A DNA stretch of 13,003 nt, from the NCBI GenBank assembly GCA_900543275.1, contig UQQL01000057.1:1-13003 (forward strand). Reading direction: 5' to 3'. This document shows positions 6,972 to 13,003 of this stretch, piece by piece (within the stretch, counting starts at the first letter, position 1; each line of letters begins with the position of its first letter). The DNA is from an uncultured Collinsella sp. (GTDB taxonomy: Bacteria > Actinomycetota > Coriobacteriia > Coriobacteriales > Coriobacteriaceae). The position numbers and the translations under genes were made by a program. The notes beneath the pieces are model-generated. The model worked only from the letters and a program-made list of their open reading frames with translations. It was not told the DNA's origin and did not search any database.

Positions 6972-7609
6972 TTCGGGCCGCCTGGGCGCGTGATCTGGTA
7001 GAGCAGCGCGTTCATAATGGCGGCCGCCACGTTCGAGCCGCCCTTGCGACCCCTCGCGACGATGGCCGGCACGCGTCGCGCGAGTAACTCCTCTTTCGCC
7101 TCGACCACGTTCACAAACCCGACCGGCACCCCAACGACGAGCGCGGGCGCGATCTTCCCCGCGTCCATGAGCTCGGCGAGGCGCAGAAGTGCTGTGGGAG
7201 CGTTGCCGACGGCCACGATGAGCGGACCCTCGATGCCGCTAGCTTTGTCCATGCTCGCAACGGCGCGAGTCGTGCCGGTGGCGCGCGCAGCCGCGGCGAC
7301 ATCAGGGTCGGCCATGTAGCACACGGCCTTGCAGCCGAGCTTCTCGAGCGCGGGCTTGCTTATGCCTGCGAGCGCCATGTTCGTGTCGGTGAGCACCGTG
7401 GCCCCTGCGCGCAGTGCGTCGAGCGCACAGTGCGCGGCGTCATGGGTGAACACGAGAGAATCGGCGTACGAGAAGTCGGCAGTGGTGTGGATGACGCGCT
7501 TCACGACGGGCTCTTCGAGCGGCGGGAACGTGCGGCCGCCGAGCTCTTCGGTGATGATCTCGAAGCTGCGCCGCTCGATGTCGCCGGGCGCCATCTCCTT
7601 GGAATCCAT
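6968..7609 (-). CDS. cbiC: Precorrin-8X (cobalt-precorrin-8) methylmutase
   Basis: Moves the C-11 methyl group to C-12, giving hydrogenobyrinic or cobyrinic acid. It has 213 aa, typical of CbiC/CobH. The catalytic histidine is H41 in VKRVIHTTADF, the counterpart of His43 in Pseudomonas denitrificans CobH. R13-R14 of IERRSFEII, the TDTNMALAGI segment and the C-terminal RGRKGGSNVAAAIMNALLY motif are also family hallmarks. The ATG (7609-7607) directly follows the cobO stop codon with no gap, and the TGA overlaps the cobK GTG by 4 nt. Together with cobK it makes up the only corrin-ring chemistry in the window. Confidence 0.95.
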   Translation of the reverse strand: MDSKEMAPGDIERRSFEIITEELGGRTFPPLEEPVVKRVIHTTADFSYADSLVFTHDAAHCALDALRAGATVLTDTNMALAGISKPALEKLGCKAVCYMADPDVAAAARATGTTRAVASMDKASGIEGPLIVAVGNAPTALLRLAELMDAGKIAPALVVGVPVGFVNVVEAKEELLARRVPAIVARGRKGGSNVAAAIMNALLYQITRPGGPK

Positions 7610-8125
7610 CTAGTACTCCACTCCTTCCCTTGCACATATCCCCTGCTCGTAGGGATGTTTCTCGCACCGCATCTCGGTTATGTAGTCGGCCTTCTCCACG
7701 ATCTTGCGGGAAGGCGCGCGCCCGGTGAGCGCTACTTCGACGCCGCGCGCGGACATATCGAGCGCGCGGTCCACGAGCGCCTCGTCAACAAGCCCCTTAG
7801 AAAGCGCGTCGAGCGCCTCGTCGAGCACAAGCAGTCCCTCTTGCGCGCCCTCGAGCTCGGCGAGCGCGGAAGCGAGGTTCCCATCGTGCAGCTCGCACGT
7901 CGCGGCAAGTTCTTCCGACGTCATCGACCAGGTAAACTTGTCCGACGCCTTCCCCGCGAACACGGGCACGCCGAAATGCTCGGCGAGCAGGCGCACCTCC
8001 CCGCTTTCGCCGTCTTTCAGGAACTGCACGACGACGACGCGGCGACCTGCAGCGAGCATGCGAAGGGCGAGGCCCATCGCCGCCGTGGTCTTGCCTTTGC
8101 CGTCGCCATGATACACGTGGATCAT
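7610..8125 (-). CDS. cobO: Corrinoid adenosyltransferase (CobO/BtuR/CobA family)
   Basis: Transfers the 5'-deoxyadenosyl group from ATP to Co(I) corrinoids, both in de novo synthesis and in salvage. It has 171 aa, at the short end for the family, because the N-terminal helix seen in Salmonella CobA is absent. The P-loop is GDGKGKTT (7-14), the Walker B-like strand LLVLDE is 98-103, and the ending ALTGRAPSRKIVEKADYI through KHPYEQGICAREGVEY is the conserved C-terminal block. ATG 8125 overlaps the cobQ stop (ATGA). A longer frame extends upstream, but it only shadows cobQ and lacks family similarity. Confidence 0.95.
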   Translation of the reverse strand: MIHVYHGDGKGKTTAAMGLALRMLAAGRRVVVVQFLKDGESGEVRLLAEHFGVPVFAGKASDKFTWSMTSEELAATCELHDGNLASALAELEGAQEGLLVLDEALDALSKGLVDEALVDRALDMSARGVEVALTGRAPSRKIVEKADYITEMRCEKHPYEQGICAREGVEY

Positions 8126-9621
8126 ACGCCCTCCTCGATAATGCGGTAGACATACTCCATGTCGAGCGCCCCGCGCACGACGTCGGCCAGGCGGTCGAAC
8201 TCGCGCGCACGGTGATCGGCCGCGGACGCCGCGCCCGCAGCACCCACGACGCTCTCGGGCAGGCCGCGCATGCGCGCGAGCGAGCGCGCGAGGGCGAGCG
8301 CCACCCCCGGTTCGTCGAACAGGCCGTGGAGATAGGTTCCGAACACGTTTCCGCAGGCCGCGCCTTCTGGTTTGCCGCCAATCGTGCCCGCAGAGGCGCA
8401 GGAGACGGTCGTTTCGCCGTCGTGAATCTCGTACCCGCGCGCCGTCATGCCGTTCCACACCGAGAACGCGCCTTGGGCGCCCGTGATGCGCAGTGCCGAC
8501 TGGGCGAGGCGCTTTTCCTCCTTGAACACCGTACTTGCAGGGATGAGCCCGAGCCCGCGCGCGGTTCCAGCGCCTTCCCTGCCGTGCGGGTCGGAAAGCT
8601 CGTCTCCCAAAAGCTGGTAGCCTCCGCATATGCCGAGCACCGGCGTGCCCGCGCCCGAAAGCGCGCGTACACAGGCCCCGATGCCGCTAGCCGCAAGCCA
8701 GCGCGCGTCGTCGAGCGTAGTCTTCGAGCCGGGAAGCACCACCAGGTCGGGTCGGCCCAGATCGGTCGTCGAGGAAACGTAGCGCACGCCCACGCCGGGC
8801 ACGCGCGAAAGCGGGTCGAAGTCGGTGAAGTTCGACAGATGCGGAAGACGCACGACGGCGACGTCGATGACGCCGCGCGCCTCGCGGGCAGATAGGCGCG
8901 GCGCGAGCGAGTCCTCGTCGTCCAGGTCGAGCGTAAGATACGGCACGACCCCCACGACGGGAACCCCGCACATCTTCTCGAGCGGGGCCAAACCCGGGCG
9001 CAGGATTTCCACATCGCCGCGGAACTTGTTCACCACAAGCCCCCGCAAAAGCGCGCGGTCCTCGGGCGCAAGGAGCGCGACCGTGCCGTAGAGCTGGGCA
9101 AACACCCCGCCTGGGTCGATGTCGCCCGCGAGCAGCACGGGGGAGGACACGGCGCGCGCGAGCCCCATGTTGACGATGTCGTTTTCGGCAAGGTTGATTT
9201 CGGCGGGGCTGCCGGCGCCCTCGATGACGATGACGTCGTTTTCCTCCGCGAGCGAATCGAACGCCTCCAAAATCTGCGGCATGAGCGCCTTCTTTCGCGC
9301 GAAGTAGTCCCTCGCAGCGAAGGTTCCCTGCGCCTTGCCGGCCACGATGAGCTGGCTTCGGTGGCCGCTTTCAGGCTTGAGCAGGATGGGGTTCATGCGC
9401 ACGTCGGGCGCGATGCCGCACGCCTCGGCCTGCATGATCTGGGCGCGCCCCATCTCGAGCCCGTCGGCCGTGACACCGCTGTTGAGTGCCATGTTCTGGC
9501 TCTTGAAGGGAGTCACGCGAAGGCCGTCCTGCGAAAGCACGCGGCACAGCCCCGCCGCAAGCAGGCTCTTCCCCGCGTTCGACATGGTGCCCTGGATCAT
9601 GATGGGCTTGGCCCTACCCAC
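8122..9621 (-). CDS. cobQ: Cobyric acid synthase, glutamine-hydrolysing
   Basis: Amidates the b, d, e and g carboxylates of adenosylcobyrinic acid a,c-diamide, using glutamine and ATP (CobQ/CbiP). I chose GTG 9621 (499 aa), because a near-perfect Shine-Dalgarno AAGGAGGTC sits 7 nt upstream; the in-frame ATG at 9600 is too far from it. The N-terminal P-loop-like GTMSNAGKS is at 11-19 and FKSQNMALNS at 39-48, both diagnostic. ATP/Mg-binding EGAGSPAEINL is 134-144. The C-terminal type 1 amidotransferase domain has the nucleophile C332 (LGICGGYQ) and H432 (YLHGLFD). It lacks the usual catalytic Glu, as is normal for CobQ/CobB. The start lies inside the cobD end (8-nt overlap). Confidence 0.96.
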   Translation of the reverse strand: MGRAKPIMIQGTMSNAGKSLLAAGLCRVLSQDGLRVTPFKSQNMALNSGVTADGLEMGRAQIMQAEACGIAPDVRMNPILLKPESGHRSQLIVAGKAQGTFAARDYFARKKALMPQILEAFDSLAEENDVIVIEGAGSPAEINLAENDIVNMGLARAVSSPVLLAGDIDPGGVFAQLYGTVALLAPEDRALLRGLVVNKFRGDVEILRPGLAPLEKMCGVPVVGVVPYLTLDLDDEDSLAPRLSAREARGVIDVAVVRLPHLSNFTDFDPLSRVPGVGVRYVSSTTDLGRPDLVVLPGSKTTLDDARWLAASGIGACVRALSGAGTPVLGICGGYQLLGDELSDPHGREGAGTARGLGLIPASTVFKEEKRLAQSALRITGAQGAFSVWNGMTARGYEIHDGETTVSCASAGTIGGKPEGAACGNVFGTYLHGLFDEPGVALALARSLARMRGLPESVVGAAGAASAADHRAREFDRLADVVRGALDMEYVYRIIEEGV

Positions 9622-10822
9622 GGGTATCGACCTCCTTCGCCAAGCCTCGGCCATCCGCGCCCGCCATAGCGCCGCCCCGTTCGTCGGGTTCGCCTTCGCC
9701 CGGTGCACCTTCCGCCCGAAGTGCGCGGCCGAACGCCATCGCAAGCCGGGCGTTCTCCTTGCGCGTGCGCACCGCGACGCGGCACCAGAAACGGGACAGT
9801 ACCGAAAACGAGTCGCACGTGCGGACCAAAACCCCCTGATTATACAGGCGCTCGGGGATGTCTTTCGCCGGCGTGCGGACTAAAAGGAAGTTCGCATCCG
9901 ACGGCACGACGGAAAGCCCGAGCGAGGAGAGCTCGTGGGAAAGCCACGCTCGCTCGCCCGCCAATACATCGCGCGTGCGCGAGACGTATTCAATGTCTTC
10001 CAGAGCGGCGATGCCCGCGGCCTCGGCGACCGAGGAGACGGGCCACGCCTGCCCCGCCCGGCGAATCCCCTCGATGAGTTGGGCGTTTCCGCTGATCAGA
10101 TATCCCAACCGCAACCCCGCCATTCCGTAGAGCTTGGTGAACGCGGAGAGCACGGCCACATGGCGCGAACACGCGGCGCGTGCGGCCACGCTCCTTTCGC
10201 GGGCGTCGGGCGCAAATCCGAGGAAGCACTCGTCCACGACGAGCAGCGCGCCCACCTGCTCGCAGCGGCAAGCCGCGGCCTCGATCACGCTGGGGTCGAC
10301 GAGGCGCCCCGTCGGGTTGTTCGGATTGCAGAGGTACGCCACGTCTCCCGGCCCCTCGATCGCGAGGGCGAAGGAGGCGGGCACGTCGAAGTCGTCCGCT
10401 TCGGAGAGCGGGAACTCCTGCACGCATGCGCCGTAGTACGATGCCGCCTCCGAATATTCAGAGAACGTCGGCGCGCACACGACGAGGTGTTTCGGGCGCA
10501 CCGCCGCGGCGAGCCGCCAGATGATGTCGGAGGCGCCCGCGCCGCAGACGATAGTATCTTCGGGAATGCCCTGGGCACGCGCTAGGGCGCGAACGAGGGC
10601 GAGGCTTTCCCTATCGGGGTAGGCGTCGATTCGAGAAAGCGCCTTGCAAGCTGCGGCGACGGCGCGCGGCGAGGGGCCTGCCGGATTCACGTTCACCGAG
10701 AAGTCAATGAGGTCGGAGGCGCCCCCTTCGCAAGCGATGCCGAGCGATTGCCAGCTGCCCCCATGCGCACGGGCGCGCAGGATTCCCCCGGCAGCCCGGG
10801 GCGCGGCGTGGTCTTTCCTCAT
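9614..10822 (-). CDS. cobD: Threonine-phosphate decarboxylase (HisC-like PLP enzyme)
   Basis: PLP enzyme that probably decarboxylates L-threonine phosphate to (R)-1-amino-2-propanol phosphate, the arm CbiB attaches to the corrinoid. It has 402 aa from the ATG that overlaps the cbiB stop (ATGA). Fold-type I motifs are HGG (20-22), DFSVNVNPAGPS (40-51), CNPNNPTG (165-172), VVDECFLGF (195-203, D197 against the pyridine nitrogen), the Schiff-base K230 in FTKLYGMAGLRLGY, and RVAVRTRKEN (348-357, R352 for the substrate carboxylate). Histidinol-phosphate aminotransferases share this architecture; the location between cbiB and cobQ decides for CobD. The last ~30 residues (Gly/Glu/Arg-rich, from about 370) exceed the family norm and carry the cobQ ribosome-binding site. 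Confidence 0.9.
   Translation of the reverse strand: MRKDHAAPRAAGGILRARAHGGSWQSLGIACEGGASDLIDFSVNVNPAGPSPRAVAAACKALSRIDAYPDRESLALVRALARAQGIPEDTIVCGAGASDIIWRLAAAVRPKHLVVCAPTFSEYSEAASYYGACVQEFPLSEADDFDVPASFALAIEGPGDVAYLCNPNNPTGRLVDPSVIEAAACRCEQVGALLVVDECFLGFAPDARERSVAARAACSRHVAVLSAFTKLYGMAGLRLGYLISGNAQLIEGIRRAGQAWPVSSVAEAAGIAALEDIEYVSRTRDVLAGERAWLSHELSSLGLSVVPSDANFLLVRTPAKDIPERLYNQGVLVRTCDSFSVLSRFWCRVAVRTRKENARLAMAFGRALRAEGAPGEGEPDERGGAMAGADGRGLAKEVDTRG
9629..9637 (-). promoter_or_regulatory. Strong ribosome-binding site that sets the cobQ start
   Basis: On the minus strand AAGGAGGTC (9637-9629) is nearly fully complementary to the 16S rRNA 3' end and lies 7 nt before GTG 9621. It is inside the last codons of cobD, where it encodes Lys-Glu-Val. 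It is the strongest Shine-Dalgarno in the operon and argues for independent loading of ribosomes on cobQ. Confidence 0.85.
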
Positions 10823-11793
10823 GCCATCGCCCCCACGGCGAGCACGACCGCCGCGCGCGCGGCGCCGAAGACGACGAGCGCGCATACGGACGCGGCGAGC
10901 ATGAGCCTTGTCGCCCGGGCGATGTCGCCCCACTCGATTTCACGGGACGCGTCGCCTATCGTCGGTTTCTCAACGAGCTTGCCGAAATACACCGCGGGTC
11001 CTGCCAGGCGCAGCCCGAGCGCGCCCGCGCACGCCGACTCGGTCTGCGCCGCGTTCGGGCTCGCATGGCGACGCCTGTCGCGGCGCCAGATGCGCGCCGC
11101 CCCGCGCGCGTCGAGCCCGACGATCGGGCACACGGCGATCATGAGCAGGGCCGATAAGCGCGAGGGAATCCAGTTCACCGCATCGTCGAGGCGCGCCGAG
11201 GCGCAGCCGAAGTCGTTGTAGCGCTCGTTTTTGTAGCCCACCATGCTGTCGAGCGTGTTCACCGCCTTGTACGCCATGCCCAAGGGCGCACCCCCGATCA
11301 TAAGGTAGAAAAGCGGCGCGATGACACCGTCGCTCGCGTTCTCCGCCACCGTTTCCACGGCGGCGCGCGCGACGCCGTGCTCGTCGAGAACAGACGTGTC
11401 GCGTCCCACGATGAGCCCGACGGCTTCGCGCGCCGCGACAAGGCCGCCCTTCGAGAACGCGCGGGCAACGGCCAGGCTCTGGCGGCGCAGCTCGCATGCC
11501 GCGAGAATCTGATAGCTCGCCCATGCCTCGGCCACGAAGCGCAAGCCGGAGTGAACCATGCCGCAAACATGCAGGATTCCCCAGGTCAAAAGCCCACACG
11601 TAAGCGGAAGCGCCACGGCGAGCACAAGCCCTGCGGCGCGCGTGCCCGCGGACGTTTGCGGGCACGCGCGCCGCAGGCGGCCTTCGGCCCACGTGATCGC
11701 GCGCCCCATGGCGACGACGGGATGGGGAAGCCAGCGCGGGTCGCCGAAGGCAAGGTCGGCCGCGAACCCGGCGGCGACGGCAAGAATCGTCAT
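10819..11793 (-). CDS. cbiB: Adenosylcobinamide-phosphate synthase (CbiB)
   Basis: Integral membrane enzyme that joins adenosylcobyric acid to aminopropanol or its phosphate. (It is called CobD in the Pseudomonas scheme, not to be confused with the decarboxylase next to it.) It has 324 aa, a usual length. Conserved blocks are DLAFGDPRWLPHPVVAMGR (13-31), VETVAENASDGVIAPLFY (146-163), YKAVNTLDSMVGYKNERY (175-192), ARLDDAVNWIPSRL (200-213) and HASPNAAQTESACAGAL (243-259). Hydrophobic segments lie at ~54-80, ~213-226 and ~297-322. ATG 11793 shares one base with the preceding TGA (TGATG). The frame extends ~93 codons further upstream, but that part shadows the phosphatase gene. Confidence 0.95.
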   Translation of the reverse strand: MTILAVAAGFAADLAFGDPRWLPHPVVAMGRAITWAEGRLRRACPQTSAGTRAAGLVLAVALPLTCGLLTWGILHVCGMVHSGLRFVAEAWASYQILAACELRRQSLAVARAFSKGGLVAAREAVGLIVGRDTSVLDEHGVARAAVETVAENASDGVIAPLFYLMIGGAPLGMAYKAVNTLDSMVGYKNERYNDFGCASARLDDAVNWIPSRLSALLMIAVCPIVGLDARGAARIWRRDRRRHASPNAAQTESACAGALGLRLAGPAVYFGKLVEKPTIGDASREIEWGDIARATRLMLAASVCALVVFGAARAAVVLAVGAMA

Positions 11794-12794
11794 CACCGGG
11801 CATCGCCCCCCGAAGCGGGGCGAACGTCGCGAAGGCAGCGCCCATCCCAGGTGGCGGCCCATGCGCCGCCCGGCTCGGTATGCACGTCGAAGTATCCCAT
11901 TTTCGGGACAGCTAGCTCGGAGAGCAGCGCTTTCACGGTACCCGCGTGAACGACGAAGACGGCGCGTCCACTCCCCTGGGCGCGCTCCGATTTGCATGCC
12001 TCCCGAAACGCCGCGACGACGCGGCGGGTGAAATCGCTCTTGCCCTCGCCATGCGGGCAGCGCGTCTCGCACCAGGAGTCTACCCAGGCGCGGTAGCGCG
12101 CATCCTCTTTAAGCTCGGCGGCGCTTCGCCCCTCGAAGTCGCCGAAATCCATCTCGCGCAGACCGGGGCACGCCATAAGCTCCGCGTTCGGGAAGAGGAT
12201 GCGCGCCGTCTGGTCGGCGCGGGCCATGCCGCTCGTGATAACACGGAACGTGTCACGATCGCACGCGAGGTCGCGCAAAGCGCGCTCGCCCGCGCTCGAC
12301 AGGGGCTCGTCGGTGCCCGCCCCGCTGTAGCGATGGTCTTCCGTGCCCGCCGTGGCACCATGGCGCACGAAGACGACTTCCAAAGGCGCGCCCGCGCCCT
12401 GCGTCCCTCGAGGCGCATCGGCAAGGTTTCCTTTGATGACCTGGGGAATCCCGCACGTCATGCGCACGACGACGTCAGCGCGCGCAGCGAGCGCGCATCC
12501 CAGGCGCCCCGCGCGCTCGCGCCATTGGGCGTCTTCCGCACGCATGGGGACGACCCCCGAGCCGACCAAGGGCAGAATCACTGCGTCGAAGCCGATCAGC
12601 CGCTCGAGCGCCCGGTCAGCGTCGAGCGCGCGTACGAGTTCCTCAGCATGGTATGCGACGCGGCCGGCAAAAGCCGCGGGCACGCCGCCCTCCGCAAGCT
12701 GCGCCGCGTCGACGAAATCGTCCGCCGCGAACCCGAGCTTTTCGCGCACGAAGGTCCTCTTCCCCGAATGCGCGCCACCTACCACGAGCATCAT
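11793..12794 (-). CDS. cobU: CobU-CobC fusion: adenosylcobinamide kinase/guanylyltransferase plus alpha-ribazole phosphatase
   Basis: Two late cobalamin steps in one 333-aa protein. Residues 1-~135 resemble CobU: P-loop GGAHSGKR (6-13), then LVGSGVVPMRAEDAQWRERAG (76-96), ADVVVRMTCGIPQVIKG (106-122). H49 (AYHAEELVR) is the best candidate for the GMP-carrying histidine. Residues ~138-325 form a histidine phosphatase: VFVRHGAT (141-148, H145 nucleophile), R187-equivalent region TSGMARADQTA (187-197), LREMDFGDFEG (212-222) and the second His VVHAGT (281-286). This half should be CobC, which removes the 5' phosphate of alpha-ribazole phosphate or adenosylcobalamin phosphate. ATG 12794 overlaps the cobS stop (ATGA). 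The frame runs on upstream into adapter (MYKRQ), which is spurious. The P-loop lacks the usual Ser/Thr after Lys, so kinase function needs proof. Confidence 0.9.
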   Translation of the reverse strand: MMLVVGGAHSGKRTFVREKLGFAADDFVDAAQLAEGGVPAAFAGRVAYHAEELVRALDADRALERLIGFDAVILPLVGSGVVPMRAEDAQWRERAGRLGCALAARADVVVRMTCGIPQVIKGNLADAPRGTQGAGAPLEVVFVRHGATAGTEDHRYSGAGTDEPLSSAGERALRDLACDRDTFRVITSGMARADQTARILFPNAELMACPGLREMDFGDFEGRSAAELKEDARYRAWVDSWCETRCPHGEGKSDFTRRVVAAFREACKSERAQGSGRAVFVVHAGTVKALLSELAVPKMGYFDVHTEPGGAWAATWDGRCLRDVRPASGGDAR

Positions 12795-12965
12795 AGGAGC
12801 ATGCCCCCCACCACCAGCATGGCAAGCATCGCGAGCTCGGCCCATTGCAGAAACCATCCGGCCAAATCCCCCGTCACCCCGCCGAAGCGGGACAGAGCAA
12901 CATGGCGGTACCACGCGAGCGCCAAAAGCCCCGCCACCGCCATAAGGGCGCCGACGGCCTGAACG
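12791..12965 (-). CDS. cobS: Cobalamin synthase (CobS), C-terminal fragment; 5' end off the contig
   Basis: Membrane enzyme that condenses adenosylcobinamide-GDP with alpha-ribazole (or its phosphate) to give cobalamin. Only the last 57 codons remain; the rest is cut by the contig end, and the reading frame passes directly into adapter. Visible are a helix (AVGALMAVAGLLALAW), the CobS signature FGGVTGDLAGW, and a final helix ending LVVGGMLL. Its TGA overlaps the ATG of the CobU-CobC gene. CobS next to CobU and CobC places all nucleotide-loop functions together at the operon front. Confidence 0.88.
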
Positions 12966-13003
12966 CTGTCTCTTATACACATCTCCGAGCCCACGAGACG
13001 CGT
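12966..13003 (-). other. Nextera i7 adapter remnant (sequencing artefact)
   Basis: Reverse complement of the adapter at the left end: mosaic end CTGTCTCTTATACACATCT (12966-12984), CCGAGCCCACGAGAC (12985-12999), then GCGT (13000-13003). The last four bases equal the first four of the reverse complement of the index seen at 7-14. Genomic sequence ends at 12965. Spurious peptide starts MGSEMCIRDS and MYKRQ arise here. Confidence 0.98.

Noticed and set aside
9598..9600. ATG as cobQ start
   Set aside because: It is 28 nt from the strong AAGGAGGTC; GTG 9621 is 7 nt away and keeps a typical N-terminus.
9935..10585. Long open frame on + within cobD
   Set aside because: It is low-complexity Arg/Ala/Gly translation opposite a well-conserved PLP enzyme.
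11946..12962. 338-codon open frame on + opposite the CobU-CobC gene
   Set aside because: It is Arg/Ala-rich with no family motif; the minus strand carries P-loop and RHG motifs. The length comes from few stops in high-GC DNA.
6198..12965. Cobalamin riboswitch
   Set aside because: Genes are contiguous with no leader; the 5' end of the operon is off the contig.
11793..12980. Longer CobU-CobC start inside the adapter (MYKRQ...)
   Set aside because: The first codons are Tn5 mosaic end and the next ~57 overlap cobS; the ATG at 12794 forms an ATGA junction.

Overview
This is a 13 kb assembled contig from a shotgun library, with Nextera (Tn5) adapter left on both ends: positions 1-48, and 12966-13003 in reverse complement. 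Everything between looks like Coriobacteriia (gut Actinomycetota). The best guess for the left part is Collinsella, from its protein style and codon use; the right part is a higher-GC relative. No rRNA, tRNA, transposase, integrase or CRISPR array is visible, and there is no gene-free stretch longer than 300 bases.

Left part (49 to about 6070, all on +, roughly 58-60% GC in the lines I counted by hand). It holds the 3' end of an L-serine dehydratase gene (sdaA) with an intrinsic terminator, then a membrane-anchored L,D-transpeptidase (YkuD) behind a TATAAT box. A three-gene MacAB-type ABC export operon follows: membrane-fusion protein, ATPase and FtsX-like permease, coupled by TAATG and ATGA overlaps. 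It ends with a 21-bp tandem duplication across the permease stop codon and a 69-bp composite palindrome (6000-6068).

Right part (about 6081-12965, roughly 70% GC in the lines counted). One tightly packed minus-strand cobalamin operon reads, 5' to 3', cobS (3' end only), a cobU-cobC fusion, cbiB, cobD, cobQ, cobO, cbiC and cobK/cbiJ. Neighbouring genes overlap by 1-8 nt or abut, so translation is probably coupled throughout. The set covers two corrin-ring steps (precorrin-8 methylmutase and precorrin-6A reductase), corrinoid adenosylation, side-chain amidation, aminopropanol-phosphate synthesis and attachment, and nucleotide-loop assembly. The other ring genes and any cobalamin riboswitch would lie off the right end or elsewhere. 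A short, very GC-rich reading frame on + (to 6218) looks like the broken 3' end of a membrane protein converging on cobK.

The most important caveat is the abrupt change of base composition, codon choice and strand at about 6069-6085, just after the palindrome. Given the adapter at both ends, this contig may join two genomes; a horizontally acquired B12 island is the alternative. No wholly new system is evident. The most notable biology is the CobU-CobC fusion with a non-standard P-loop and the Collinsella-type palindrome.
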